DNA of 64,000 nt, from contig NC_039491.1 of NCBI RefSeq assembly GCF_003590095.1, positions 6,944,001 through 7,008,000 on the forward strand. The letters are read 5' to 3'. Under the pieces are notes generated by a model, which was not told the origin of the DNA, searched no databases, and worked only from the letters and a program-made list of their open reading frames with translations. A program made the position numbers and the translations under genes. How positions within the stretch are numbered: position 1 is the stretch's first letter; each line of letters opens with the position of its first letter. This document shows, in pieces, positions 29,106-42,967 of this stretch. The stretch is from Trichoplusia ni. Taxonomy: Eukaryota > Arthropoda > Insecta > Lepidoptera > Noctuidae.

Positions 29106-29293
29106 TACAAGGCTGGATCTAGGGAACTAGGGGCCCCGAAGCAACAAGGAGTGGGTTCCCGCTTGGTTCAAGTTATTATTCAGTGACAAATTTATCGAGA
29201 TTTTTTTTAAATGCCTACTTTGATGGTGGGCCCCTGGTCATAGTGGACCCCTAGGCACTGGCCTAAAGTGCCTTATGGATAATTCGGCACTGG
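29106..29293. repeat. probable interspersed repeat (GGGGCCCC-containing)
   Basis: Starts CAAGGCTGGATCTAGGG with GGGGCCCCGAAGCAAC, and ends CCCCTAGGCACTGGCC, AAAGTGCCTTATGGATAATT, CGGCACTG. It resembles a recurrent lepidopteran repeat, recognised from memory only. Confidence 0.4.
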
Positions 29294-30539
29294 TTAGGTA
29301 TAACTAGACAAGAAAATGCCAGCTTTATTGTCAAATAAAAAAAAAAGATTAAGTGTCATTGAGTCTCTTTTTTTCTGTTTCGTACAGGACCAGTCAGTGT
29401 CGCTAGCGACGTAAGAGTACAGCCCCGATAAAGGTTTTCATTATTTGGTATTGTAGCGGCAAAATAAACTCTTACCTTCAACGAGAAAAATAGAAACTGT
29501 CTAGCTTATAATAAAGCCATAGAAATCTAAATAATAAGGTAATATTTAGATCTCTATGGATAAATCCCTATAACTAACAGACAGACTCCGCAGTATTAGT
29601 ATTAGAGTTCTGTCTTAACCCTTGGGGTACGAAAACCCTAAAGAATAAAAACAAAAGTTAAATTAGTATTAGTAATGAGTAGTGCCTAGTAGCAAAAGAT
29701 TGGTATTTAAGAACCGGGTATAGTCTTTCTATCTTCATATATTTCTAAGCAGACAAAGTCGAGTGCGCAACTAATACTTAGTGCAAAAGGTTCACGCTTC
29801 ATAAAGGCCGTCCGAAGAAAATAAAAGAACACGTCCTGAATTGATCCTTTCAACAAATCGGGTCATCGCACTTTCATATTAATTCCAGAACAATTGGTTT
29901 TGCGGAATAGGAATAGAAGGGAAGAAAAAATGCACGTATCAGTAAACAATATTTAAAAAAACCCACAGACAAATCTATTAAAACGCGCATTATGTCTGCC
30001 TCTGTTGGGTACGTACATAATGAGTATATTGGAATAAGTACCTTTAATCACTTAGATTGGGTTGTTCGTTGTGTAGTGGAAGCAAACAAATAAGTAAAGA
30101 AACTATCATTTACTAAAACAATAAACGAAAAAGCATTTAAATTTATCCGTTTAATAACGCTCAGGCGCCTAAAAAATAAATTTGGCGTTATTCTCGAGCG
30201 AGAAAATAAAAACTATTTTTCTTTCGTAAAGCTCCCGTGAAAGTTGGAGTGCTTATTCGCAAGTATAAATTTCTGTCACACGTTGCTAGACACTCGAGAA
30301 AGTTATGGCCGCGGATAGCTATAAAGACAATTTGTTGGCGATCTATTTCAAAGCCTATAATGTCGTTACAGTCAGAAGAAATAAACTCCTTTCCTACCCA
30401 TTTACATGAAATGTTGTATTGACTTGTAGGGTTCCCGGTTAATTCCGAGAATACTTATATCTGGCGATTTATTTCAAAACGACGATGTCAAGTCTAGGAG
30501 ATGTCGCTACAAATAATTAAAAAGTTTAAATTCATCTGA

Positions 30540-30650
30540 GCGGTGTTAGGAGGTCGAAGAGCGGCCGCGCCTGTCAGAAAGTTGCGCATTAACTTTTCAT
30601 TTGCAAGTTTGGAACGACCTCACGAGCTGTGGCGGCAACTTTGCAATTTC
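30540..30650. promoter_or_regulatory. GC-rich unique patch, possible regulatory element
   Basis: AGGTCGAAGAGCGGCCGCGC, GTTGCGCATTAAC and GAGCTGTGGCGGCAAC lie in a 110-base zone of raised GC. Function is inferred only from composition. Confidence 0.2.
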
Positions 30651-31020
30651 CACTCATTCACGATATGTAGAACATGTTTTGGTGAGCTACTTGCCTGAAT
30701 TAGTTCGGTAAGTGTACTCGCCCGGTTTGTTTTGAGGATCTTCTTTAAACTCGAGTAAAAACACGCCTTTTAATATGGTTTGAGGGTTATGAGTCGAGAT
30801 TAATTAGTAAAATATTAGTTAGAAATTCGGCATTCATATAATCCTCCATTTATCAACAAAGCTATAGGGAATTACGTTAAGAAGGTACCAGACATGTCAT
30901 GTCTAATCCAGTTTCAATTGTTATGAGCGACATCTTTGCTAGGGTTTTAATAACTTCATTAAACTTTCCTAAATTAATTTCATTTGATCATTTTATTGAG
31001 AGATGAGTTATAATTGAAGG

Positions 31021-31215
31021 GGCGCAGCGCAATCGCTCGGGATCCACAAACGGAATAATGTCAAATCAATTAAAAGTTGAATTCGGCGGGCAGAGCGCCA
31101 GCCTCCACCGAAGTTGATTCATTAGTAGTGGGCGCCGCAGACCTCTTTCTCTGTCGGCAAGTATTCCACAATATTACGAGTTATCTGCGCCGCGCAGCCC
31201 GCTGCCACTCGCATA
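31021..31215. promoter_or_regulatory. CpG-rich patch with homeodomain-like sites
   Basis: GGCGCAGCGCAATCGCTCGG, CGGCGGGCAGAGCGCCAGCC, GGGCGCCGCAGACC and TGCGCCGCGCAGCCCGCTGC alternate with TCAATTAAAAG. GATAATCATTG and TTTATGA follow just outside. The mixture is typical of developmental enhancers; inference only. Confidence 0.27.
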
Positions 31216-32430
31216 CATTCAGATAATCATTGACTGAGAATGTATTTTATGAGGGATTCCAAACTTGTAGTTCTTATACAATAAATTAAGTAATTATTTT
31301 CAGTTTAATCATTGGTTATTGCCCACAATTCAATATTTAAACGTTATAGAGGCAAATTCCTCGAGTTAAATTATTCCGATAGAAATAGTAAACGGGTTAG
31401 TGTGTTTTGGTTGATAGCAGTGTCGGTTTATATTTCTTAGCAAATGTAGTACTCGAATCCTGCGGCGCTGTTTCCTTAGCAAGCGCAATAACATTTGCAT
31501 AGGTCCCGTCAACTGCTGGCGTACTCATAAAAGTAATACGAAAGGGATCACACTTGCGCTCCGTAATAGTGAAACTTTTCCGGGGATCAGCGAAAGTAAT
31601 TCCCTTCTCTGACTTTGCTAAACAGGGGTTATTTACAATACCAACCCGTTACAGGCTCTCACGTTAAGCGGCGGAAAGGGCCAACAGATGCTGACAACAT
31701 AAACTTTGCTAAAAAACGTTTTTGGCTCGTGTATTCCATAAAATGTGTAAAATATTTTCACTCTAAAATCCGGGGACTTTCATTTTTAATTTTTATTTAT
31801 TGAGGTTAAAATCTGATTCCTCCATACTTGTCATGATACAGATTTACAGGGGAAACAATAATTAGGGTCAGGAAAAGTGAATATAATACAAGTTAAAGGC
31901 TTATCCGCCGCCAGCGATTTATTCAAACGACCAATAAATATTCAAGAGTAATTAACCACCGCGCCGCGTCGATACAGAGGAGAATATTTTTAGCTGCCGT
32001 CGATTTTACGTTAATCCCCACAAAGGTAGATTACGAAGTGTTCCTAACTCCATAAAACGCCGCCGGAAAATCCATATTTTATCAAAATGAAAGTAAAAAG
32101 AAAATTGCGAATTTATTTTTCTTCCTATCTTTTAAAGAACCGCTGCGTAGCGCTTAATTGAAACAGTTTAGTTAACAACCATAACAAGCGGAATATTATT
32201 TTTTTAAAGGAAACTCCTATCAGCATTTAAATTAATAGGAAGATAAAATACGTCTGCCGTGTGTGTACGTACGTCAAATTAGGCACTTGTAAGCACTTGG
32301 CACAACAAGTAGAGTTTGCACACGAAACCTCGTGTCTATTCCGTCTGACGGGAGCTCAAAAGATTTTAGCTAGCGTTGGCTGTGTGCTCGCCGTGCTCGG
32401 TTACGTAGCAACTCTATTGTTCGTACACAT

Positions 32431-32481
32431 CAACCGTCTTCCTAGCGACGTAGCAACGTAGCGTCGTAGCATCGTAGCGCT
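32431..32481. repeat. degenerate GTAGC tandem array
   Basis: Successive CGACGTAGCAACGTAGC and GTCGTAGCATCGTAGC units of 8-9 bp. It lies directly upstream of a TATA-like TATATAAA (32527-32534), with AATAAA at 32658-32663. A decayed solo LTR is one possible explanation for the set. Confidence 0.45.
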
Positions 32482-35295
32482 ACGCTAAGATAACTCCACT
32501 AACGTGCCACCAAAGAGGAAACAACCTATATAAATTGTTTCTTCAAGATGGCCTTTAGCTAATCTGTTTATTCTCACTGTAAAAGAGACTGTGTTTAGTG
32601 CTAACTTTTCGAGCCAAAGAAGTTACGTAGAATGAAATTTGTGCGCAAATTGAGCAAAATAAACTTACCAAATTTTGTAATAAACCTGTTATTGTTTAAA
32701 ACAAAAAAAAACCGTATCAGAATAATTCAAAAAGCTTTAAAAATAGGGACGTTAAAGTGATACAAAGTACTCGCATCCACATCGGATGTCCCGCGGGCCG
32801 TTTCCTAGAAATCAATCCGGCGTTAAAAACATTCAACTCTTTGTTACCTTTATAATCGACTGTAATAAACTAAGTACTTCAAAAAGGTTACAAACAATAC
32901 AATGATAGCATTAAAATGAAAATGTACATTTGTTTTCTCATAATTGGAGCTCTGAAAAAAGGAATTCAAAATGATTCGTACGTGTTTTCTCTCGCTAAAT
33001 GTATGACTTGATTTTTATAGCACAATTTTAATTATACAAGCAATTAGGGTATCCATTTCGAGTTTGTTTACAAATGGTATAAAAGTAGATTACTATTTAC
33101 TATATGATACCACGTTTGATTATTCCACATTCTTTTGTGCTAAGCTCTTTTCATATCACAGCCCTAACAAAAATCTTCTACAAATATATTCCTTGTATGC
33201 AATGTGCAACGCTGTCTTCGAGACATGTACTGAAGCATTTTTCCAACAAAATCCTGGTCCGCTTGTAACAGCGAGGCTCCAATTCCCCCGACTTCTTCGC
33301 TTCGACGTCAACTTGGGCTATTTAGTTCGGAACGATCTCCAAGAGAGCTCTTGTGATTTCAAGGCTTATTTCGCAATCAACTCGTCCCTAGTGATCGCAC
33401 GAAACTAATATATTCCATCGGCAACCTCCCACTAAAATAAATAAACTCAAATTTAAAAGCATCTTTACTCAATAACATTCATTTCTCATTCAATTGCCTC
33501 TATTATTCTCCTTACGTAAATCGTAGAAAAATCCAATATTTTAAAGGAGATTGCGAAGCCTTATGACAAATTGTACATTCACTATTGAGAATCAATGACC
33601 GGGAAAATTGGCATATTATCTTAACTAGGTCTCTACAGTTGCAATAAAACAAATTCTCTTGTCGAATGTTCATTGGAAGATCTCGGTGGTTTATGTATAA
33701 AGCTACTGGATTTACGTTTTATAGGATTTTCGTAAGAATTTTATGATGGTTTTGGTAGCTATTACTTTAATATAAGACTCTGTAAGTGGGTGTTTTTCTG
33801 CCTAATAAACTGGGCACGTTAACCTTTCTTGGAAACTTTTACATCAGTGTTTTTTAATTAGGTAACTGTATTACTAACGGTAACTTTATTAATTAATTAC
33901 TTAACAAACAAAACAATTGAAATATGATATTCCTGAATTATCTCTACAAAAAAAGTTACATACGACCTACCCAATATACCTTAATGGTATGTAAACAATC
34001 AAAATACACAACAAGGATGAATTCTAAGCAATTTTGTATAAGAAAAATATCGTATGTGTGCCAAACAAACGGGCCGGTCGATAGCGTCCGAAACCAGTGA
34101 GATGTAAACACGTCATTCATGGAACCAATCACGTTAATAGTGACAGTTCCAACCCGGCCACTATTCATAATACGAGTTTTATTTGTCTGGCGGTCGCGCT
34201 AATGGACCGCGCTAATTAAATGGACGTCAACCATCTAATACTACAGAATCTGTACTGACGCACTTACCTATAATACTGATAAATACATCTATGTATGTAT
34301 TGTGTATAATTGTACATTGCATATTCAGTGATTACCCATTGAATTCTGATTGATGTTTCAGCGACGTCCGTTATCCGATCTTGAATGATTTTGTATGTCC
34401 TCGATACAGACGCGTTTAATTATAATTTTCCTGTGTATGAATACTGGGTTAAATAATTACCTATGGGTACAGATGTTATGGCATTTTTTACCAATAAAAT
34501 AGTTACTTGTACCTAAGATTAAAATGTAGAATTAATATCTACTTACTAATGTAACTTAATTGGAGACTTTATCTATTCTGTCTTGTAACCTGTAATTTAT
34601 CCAAAATATTTATGAAAAGTGTCCCGATATCCAATAACTTACAAACTTCTGAAGAAGACAACTTTCAAATTACGTTATTTATCGAAGTTAAGTAAGTGGT
34701 TCCAGTCTATTAAATTAGTACTGGCGTACATAACACACTTTCACCTGAATTTACGAACGTTTTAGGTAAAAAAATGTCTCAAATAAGAAACTAGTTCCTT
34801 CAACAGATGTTAAACGAACGGAGTGATCTTAATTAAACAGTTTGTGCTCAATATAAATAGGGTTGCCCTATAATGTAATGAATCAATGTCAAGAGTTTAT
34901 TGAATTTGTCCTCGGTACTTTGCACCACTTGAATAGAAAACTTTTACCATTGTGGACTGATTTTAAAAAAGGAAGTAAGTTTTTGATTTAATTAAAATGT
35001 AGCAAAAGCTTCAATAATATTTTAAGTCAAAACTGTAAGCTAAATAGTATACCTACAAATAATTTCGCCGAACAAATTAATCTCACAAAGTTTTACCGCC
35101 TGTTATTCACCAATATTAATATCACAGCCTTTTGATTCAATCGATTAATAGCTCTTTTAATTAATACTTCAATTTTGTTTTTGTCATAATAACGATCAAC
35201 ACTGACTTTCATTGCAGAATTTATATTCAAACCTAGAGTTACCTTAAGTTTTCTCAAGCGCTTTTAACTTACACTTTAAATACGGGAAAAAAGAC

Positions 35296-35470
35296 GGGTT
35301 GCGAGCATCGGGAGAGCGGCGCCGGGCGCCGGGTCGCTGCAGAGATCCTTCATTCGTTACGTACGTGATGGGACTGACCGACAAGATGGCCGGCTAGTGC
35401 TGCGGCCTGCAGGTTACGATACACACTATCGATCACGCGCTAATACGACACCAGTAATCCCGGTAAGAGC
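35296..35470. promoter_or_regulatory. most prominent CpG-rich island of the intergenic region
   Basis: GGGAGAGCGGCGCCGGGCGC then CGGGTCGCTGC, a YY1/Pho-like AAGATGGCCG (35383-35392), TATCGATCACGCGC and CAGTAATCCCGG. Flanking DNA is AT-rich. It could be a promoter of an unannotated transcript, an enhancer or a Polycomb-type element; only composition and motifs support this. Confidence 0.3.
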
Positions 35471-37199
35471 CGCCTGAAACGTGTTGCTCCCAACATTTAT
35501 CTTATTTGAGTGACGACCCTACCTTGTTTACATTCAAAGGATTCTCAACGCAAAACACTTTATTGGCAAGATAAATACTGTATTTCTGTGAAGCTTTAAA
35601 TTAGTTTATATTCTGCGTCCGTCTGTAGTCTGTAGACATTTTTACAGTTAATTAATTGCTCAGTTAAAGTCCAATGAGTTATGATATCTGAACAACACTA
35701 GAGTCGGCAGTCGGTAGAGCGGTGCACCTAATGGATTTTTATTTTATTTTGTTGGAGTTACGCAAGCCAATTAGTTTTGTGCAAGCGCATCAAGAATACT
35801 CATTACACATCTCTCAAGTGAATTTGAGGTGAAACCCGACTTGAATAGTCTATTTGAATTTACTCTGGCCACTGAGTGCAGTTTTAAGGTGATATTGATT
35901 TAGCCTGCTTTTACAAAAGGCAATGTTTAAATTTCTGCAAATATATGTTTTTTTTTTCACAATACATCTGGCAAAAAATGTTCTAAGTAGGATCTCGTTA
36001 AAATATCTTAAATGGTTGCAATAGTAATTTAGGACTAAAAATGTGAAATTTACAAAATCTAAATCCAGATTATTGTGTAAACACAATCCCTGTTTAAAAA
36101 CTTTTTAACATAAACAGACAAGTCCGCCGTGCCGGGAAATTCAACTTAAAAATTATTCCGGGCATGTCTTAAAATTCCAGCTTCGTATTTTCGTGTGTTG
36201 CCACTTCATAAAAGTGGTGTTTTACAAAGAAATTGTGTCAGTGGGAAAACACGTATGATGAAAGGCAAACCGTAGAAGCTCGTTCTATGTAACACAACTC
36301 TCCGACGTACAGATGACGACTTTCATTATACTCAATCACACTAGGAGCCGCGACGTATCATGTGCTTTTTCTAGCGACGGTGAAGTTCGAAAACAAAAAT
36401 ATGCGAAATGAATCTACTGCGACATTCAGTTGTTCTTATAATGATACACCTATAGAAAATGTTATTAAACCATTATCAAGAATAATAAAATAAGCATTAA
36501 ATTAAATATGGAAAGCTAAGCTATCGTCCTTGACAGAATACGAGAGAACTATCTCAAGCTTTCTTAGAAATAATAAATACAACTCGGACACAGAATGCCC
36601 CGTGGCCCAGACGTCCTATATATTCCAGACACTACTACACACGCGTGAGAACACTTGCAAACTAATAGCTGCATACTCCAGCATCTTAAAGCCACGTTAA
36701 CTTTGTATTTTTATGCAAACAACTTGAAAGTATACGAGGCGGAATTCAGTATAATAGGCCAATTAAACACTAGGGGCAAATTGGCACTAAGATTTCCATT
36801 TTAGTTCTATTCCCTCGGTAAGTTAATTAAGATTTCTTTTTTAATTCTTTGGTTATAGTTTTTCTTTTAAAATCCGCTGTTCATTATTGGAGTGTAGTTT
36901 AGAAAAATAATGAACGAAAAACTTGAGAACAACTTACACATGTCATGAAGTCGTAGAAAAGTTGAATCTGTTCATTGATTTTCGATACCGAAGTCAATTA
37001 TTTTTTGTATCTTTGTCTCTTTTTCTCTCCATCGGTGCATTTGTGCACTCTAATCTATTTCTTAATTAGCATAGAACAAGCTTATCCGCTTTAATTTAAT
37101 AATAAATAAGAATATTATCTATACCTTTTTTTTCTAGCTTTGTAAGATTAACATGTATTTAAATTGTTTCTTGGCCAGAGTTTTCGTCATCAACAGAAT

Positions 37200-37345
37200 G
37201 GCCGTTTACATTCGTTAAGCACACAGTTGGTGTCGGCGATGTCGTGACACTCGTGACACACTCGGCTCGTTTGCTGTATCCACTCGTTTGCGCCTTGTCT
37301 ACGTGACGGGAAGCAGGCCGCGAGCTGCACGTAATTTGAACGAAA
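37200..37345. promoter_or_regulatory. GC-rich unique patch
   Basis: GTCGGCGATGTCGTGACACT, GTGACGGGAAGCAGGCCGCG and AGCTGCACG. A second patch GCAGGCCGGCCGCCAGTTTC follows at 37462-37525. No coding frame or repeat recognised. Confidence 0.2.
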
Positions 37346-40322
37346 ACACACCTACAAGACTATAGCACAAACGAGCAGTCATTAAGCCCAACCATCGTGT
37401 TACAAGTTCGGCACAACTAACGACCTATGTATGTACAGTTTTGTACATATTTTGGGTACGCAGGCCGGCCGCCAGTTTCCGATTCGTCCGGATCCCGTAA
37501 ATATGAGCCTTTCAGTTTTGCTCGCTGAATAAAAAGCTCTTGAATTTCGATCAAGTAAATACCTAAAAAAATATCGTAGTATGAAGTCTATAGACTATAA
37601 ATAACGGAATTCAACTACTTTTATACATCGCCATAGACGAAAAGAACTTATAAGTCAGTTTCGATTTCCAAACGACCCACGCCGTATTAAAACGGCTATA
37701 TATTTATCGGAGTCAAACACAGAACATTGTTAGCGTTGTATTGTTAGTCAAGGATCAACAAGGCAACTCGTATAGTTTTACCTGTTCGCTTGATCTCCCA
37801 ATCCTTCAGACGAGGGATTGATTTGTTCCTTTAGGGTTTCGTCCTTGTCTAGTGGTTGCAAGGCGAAGTTATCTGTCGGCTTAAATGTGGCTACCTAAGG
37901 GGTGAATTTTTATCCATCCCTCTTAGTATTCCAAGGCTGTAGGCTTATAATTCGCTTGAGGGTGCGCGGAGGGTACGCGACAGGAGCGCCCACACGTGTA
38001 ACGGGGCTTTTGCCGTCGTTCCTCGTAGAATAGTCAACCGTAAAGACAAGCCGAAGTTTAACCTTGCAGTATTCTTTTTATAACTGAGCTCAGAACCTCT
38101 CCTGACATTCAGAAAAAACATGTTTCTAACATTTGGAAGAGTGATCCGTTTACTTACAGGACACAAAATAACTTTCTATTAATAGAAGTTATCTATCTTG
38201 GTTTTCAGACTTTGATGAAAATAGAGTTTATTTTTATCCAATTCTAGGTTTCAAGAAGCTCAGCTGGAAGTTTAACAAAACAACCGTAAGGGATAGTTGT
38301 AGAAACACTCGGAACAATTGCATTCATCTGAAGAAGGCCCCTTATTTTTTTGTTGTACGAGAAAAAAACCGATATCAAAATGTTTTGTCATTTATTTCAA
38401 CATACCATTTCAACATTTCAAAAGTAATTTTAACGTGCGGCAGTAGGTAATCAATGAGAGTATTTCGCACGAAATGGAAAGGCATTGATAAATACTGTTG
38501 TAAATTAAAACAACGCTTGATTATCACGTAGATATACATATATTGATCCTTGAAATGTGATTAATGATTGCAGAGATATTTAAATACAAATGTTACCTTA
38601 AACAATAGGTAAAATATGCCAAATAAATGAAATACAGTTATGATATTATTGAACAAAAGATAAAACTGTCAATTTTACGCGATTACCTACATTAAAATCT
38701 ATTCGTATTTATGAACTAAACAGACAGGTACATAAAATGTTCATGAAATAGATTTTGCTTTTACTAACTATAATTATTTTTGTTTACAGTACTCGTAAAC
38801 TTTTCCCTATAAGGTTCACTTTAAAATTTCCACCGTAAAAATGTAATCTCGCAGTTACGAACATTTCATAGCGACCGTAACATAAAAATCTGATCAATTT
38901 CGACACACAACTTGATCGCTACTAAAAAAGTGCTTTTCATTAAATTTGATACTGTACGTTCGCTGTTTTGCTATTATTTAAGCTTGGTTGTGTAGTGTAG
39001 TTTGGGTGTAATAAATGTAGTACAAGATAAATTTAACTTGCAACATTAGCACCCCCGGCTTCGACACGACGATTACACAACGAGTGCAATTTTTCACTGT
39101 TGCCCACCCCTGCTGTGCGGCACAATTTATGACGCGAAGAATGATTTTTCAACATCCGTAAGTTAGATTTATATTTAACAGCCAAAAAGAGCCTGAGCTA
39201 AATCACCGATAAGGGGAATATAAAAATGCTGAGTCAATTGAGTTTCGCTGTGCCACCAGTTCCCGAAGCCCGGAGATACACATTTATCTGTCACTGTTTA
39301 CTATTTTAATGCTTGTTTTGTTTGTTTATTGCTTTTCGTATATTTCAACGTTTCCTCTTGTTTTTATGCGATAAGTAAACAGCACTTCCTGTCTTAAAGT
39401 GCTTTGGAATGAGGTAAGGATTCATTGGTATGTTTAGTTATAAAGCATTTTTTCCCGGTCTCCGTCACTAAATTAAAGTAAAGCCAAAATATACTGAATA
39501 ATTAAAAAAAAAAGTTTTAATACTGCATAGTACTCTGTCGAGTCACACTAGTGTCCTCGATGTTTCATATTATCCATCCCACATATGACATGTCACTCCC
39601 ACACTAAAGACGCAAAATAACTATCGCGAAGTGAGAAAGTCGATGCTATGTTAAAATATCATGAAAATGTTTGCAGGCTTGATAAAATCGTTTCAATACC
39701 ACTTAAATAGAGCATGGTATCCACATGCAGCCAATTAATTGAACCGAGAGTGGGATAAATGTAAGGTAATTTATTACAATTCGCGCCAAACGGCCGACCC
39801 ATTACATTTAAAATATAGCACGTTCACACTTCGATAAAATTGTTGTATTCTAAAATCGATCAAGCCTATTAAAAACAAAGGTATTTGTTTCCGCCATGTT
39901 TTTCGCCAAATGTTTTAGGAATATTCCTACTATTTATACACTATCCATTAAATAGGATGGTCATGGTTTTTGTTCCAAAAGGTGAAAATAACAAACTTCC
40001 TACATAAACATACATCTTAATAAAAAAAAACATCTCGTTTTACCGAAAGAAGACATTAAAATTTATGCTAATTGTGCTAATGCATTAAAATTGTTTAATC
40101 CATCCACGCCGGAAAAGCAACGCATATTATTTATTTTGACACATACGAAAATTCTTTAAGTATAAGTCGGGAAAGGTCTTAGAGCATTCAGATTTCAAAA
40201 ACAACATGATTTTCTTAAAAGGAAATGACTGAATTAACTTATCATTTGTTCCAAAACAAGAAACAATCGTCCAAATAATAGGCAAACTTCAGCTCGGTGG
40301 ACATCACAGTTATGATCCGTGA

Positions 40323-40577
40323 ATAGGCCTAAGTAAGCAAACCGATTGTCGATTTAACATATCTGGGGCGTGCAGGTCCCAGATATATGGGCCAGCAGGC
40401 CCGGTCACTCAGATTGAGGGCGTGGGACCCACTCCAAATATCAAGCTCAGCATCAACAAGATTTATGATGATATATTGCGATATCATAGACCTGCTAAGG
40501 ACACGCCCAATCAGAACGTGATTAACGGGAAATTAGCCGGCGATATTGTCATTCAATTAATGCAGAAAGCAATTTAA
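40323..40577 (+). other. unexplained open frame or conserved non-coding block
   Basis: An 84-codon stop-free stretch without a suitable ATG, ending TAA at 40575-40577. Middle residues read PAGPVTQIEGVGPTPNIKLS and end GDIVIQLMQKAI. GC content is higher than the surroundings. On the other strand the same segment carries several TAAT cores (TTAATCACG, CATTAATTG). I do not recognise a protein, and chance is likely for a frame of this size in 64 kb. Confidence 0.18.
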
Positions 40578-42967
40578 TTAGCATTTATGAAATGTTACTG
40601 ATTTCCCCGTGTAAGCTTTACTGTATTGTGTTTGTGTTTTAACGAAGTACAATCTATGTGTTTATTTAATAAATATAATCAAAGATTCAAAGATATTATC
40701 AAGAATTGAGGTTTATTTTTCAAAAAAAATCGTACAGTGCCAGGCAAAAAATGAAAAATAAATGTTTGGCCGATTTGTCATTTTTACCGTCATAATTAAA
40801 AGTAATAGTTCGTAGAAAAACCTGAGCACAGTGGCGCTGGAGAACTAGACTACCGTGAGAACAGTAATTAGCAGTAAATCTAAAAGATTTACTTCTACTA
40901 TAAATTCTGTAGTAACATTACGAGTATGTAATTAGGGCGTCTGAACGTGTAGCGAAATCTTATCCATGTATAGTGGTTCATGAATTCAATACGCTTTGCA
41001 TAAAACTAGTACATGCATAGCAAATAACAGAGCTATTGATCGCCCGGTGGGCACCATATGGCGCCTGATATGTGCCGATAATATGCCCATTATAGTCTCT
41101 ATAAACCGTCATTAAATAGCGGTTCAAAAGTTCAACGGTATCACGATGTGCTTAAATGTTATGTTGACTGCCGAAATTGTTATTAACGAACAGCTGACGT
41201 CGAAATTGTTAGGTACTTAATGGTAGGGCAAGCAAAATCAATTTACATTACGAATTTCTTAAATTTACCTGAGCCTAGTAATATAGAGCTTTTACTTGTA
41301 GTATTTTTTCTTTGTCCACGTTCAAAATTTATTGGATAAACAATACCTAGAAAACTTTTTGTTTTTGTTTTGTCTTTGCGCTAACTGGCCAGTACGAAAC
41401 ACGTACAAAGGTATCATGAGTCGTGGATTTCTTTGTGTCCCTGAACAAACAACACTAATTAAATTACATTTCGTTTCTATATTTTATTTTAAATGTCTCA
41501 CTTTGTGGATATATTTAATTAATTAAACGTTTACGACACTTAATAACGAAATATACAGAAATAAGTTCTTGTAAGACATTTTAATGGTGTTTGGCAAAGT
41601 TTAAGAACGAGTTACATTGCAACGTGTAATTTAGTTTTGCTAACATGGACGTACAACGTAATGCTCTTAGCCAGAACAGTAATTAGCATTTTGTTTAGAA
41701 TTATGGTGTTGTGTTTATCATGTGTAAGTAGCTAATACCCACAGACCTTGCCTTAGCAACGAGTGTTCAGTGCATAAATAAGATTCAGTTTCTTTACCTG
41801 AGTTCAACTTTTATTTTGGTACTCACTCAATTACTGGCAAGGTAATTAATAATCAGCAAAAATGGAAGTCGATGTCATTCGTTAATCGTTACTAATAGAT
41901 TTCTGCCGTGGTATAACTAAAATGCCATGTGTTTACGAATTTCCAAAACTATTCAAGATATTGAAAATTCGCAAACACAGATCGATAGATTTTTGTTTTC
42001 TCATTGATGTAGCATCAAAAGTTGAAAATTTACCAGATGTTGGATAACGGCATTTATACCACGGCAGAAATGCTGCAAACTCTTTTAGTTTAATAGCAAC
42101 ACCTACGTACATACCGTGGTATTACGTCTGTGACAGTGTACTTAGACATCTTACTACAATATTAATAAGCTTTCCAAAAGTACGTATAGAATTCTTCGGT
42201 CGAAAATAGAACTACCTACTTGGATGCGTTTATAAAAAATGTAAAAGACAAAAGGAGGCCAGCTGTGGTTGCGAGGCAAAGGAATTAGGGATTAAAACTT
42301 AAACATCGATGTTGAACCTGAAACCTATTTTGTTAGAAAGTGTAGACCAGGTTTAAGAATAATACCTCGTTACTGCATTCAAGTTCGATTTAATGTAGCA
42401 AACATTGGCATCGATCACAAATATTTGATGCAAGTTCATGTGTTTGTACTTTGTTTTTTTAAAGTTTGTTAAAGGAAAGAAGAACCTCTTTAAGGATTGT
42501 GTAATTGTTAATCGATAGCTTATAGGTTGATCGGTTTAGTAAGAATCAGGCCAAAAAGAAAAATATAAAATAAATTCAAAGCTAAAATATTTTCATTGTT
42601 TTTAGTATTATTTTATCCTTCCGTTGCTCTCACAAATCTATGATTACCGGAAAATTACAGTCCAAACTTAATCTGATATAGTTTTTCGAACTTCTGTTAC
42701 CAAGTTAGCTCCACTGTATTTATCGTGTTAACCTAGATTCGCTCAAAATTTCACATTCTGAGCGCAGAGGTAAATATTAGCACTAGTCTGTGTACGAAGT
42801 TAGTTGTATTGTGTTCTGAATTTAACTTACCATTTGTACTTCATGGAACATGTAAATTAAGATATCCTAATTTAGTTCAAAACCAGAATAGACTTGGATA
42901 AGTTTTGTAACTGTCTGTACTACAGATTACAGTACCTAAATTTTGATATACGATATTAAAATAATCA

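Larger units (their letters stand above)
28375..42967. other. intergenic DNA, central part
   Basis: About 14.6 kb with no supportable gene. It contains one probable repeat (29106-29293) and GC-rich patches at 30540-30650, 31021-31215, 34070-34240, 35296-35470, 37200-37345 and 37462-37525. There is also a tandem GTAGC-like array with a TATA-like box (32431-32663) and an unexplained open frame at 40323-40577. Open frames of 60-114 codons (for example 33064-33408) show no recognisable protein. Confidence 0.6.

Noticed and set aside
33064..33408. 114-codon open frame in the intergenic region
   Set aside because: No recognisable motif, no splice or UTR context, and frames of this size are expected several times by chance in the window.
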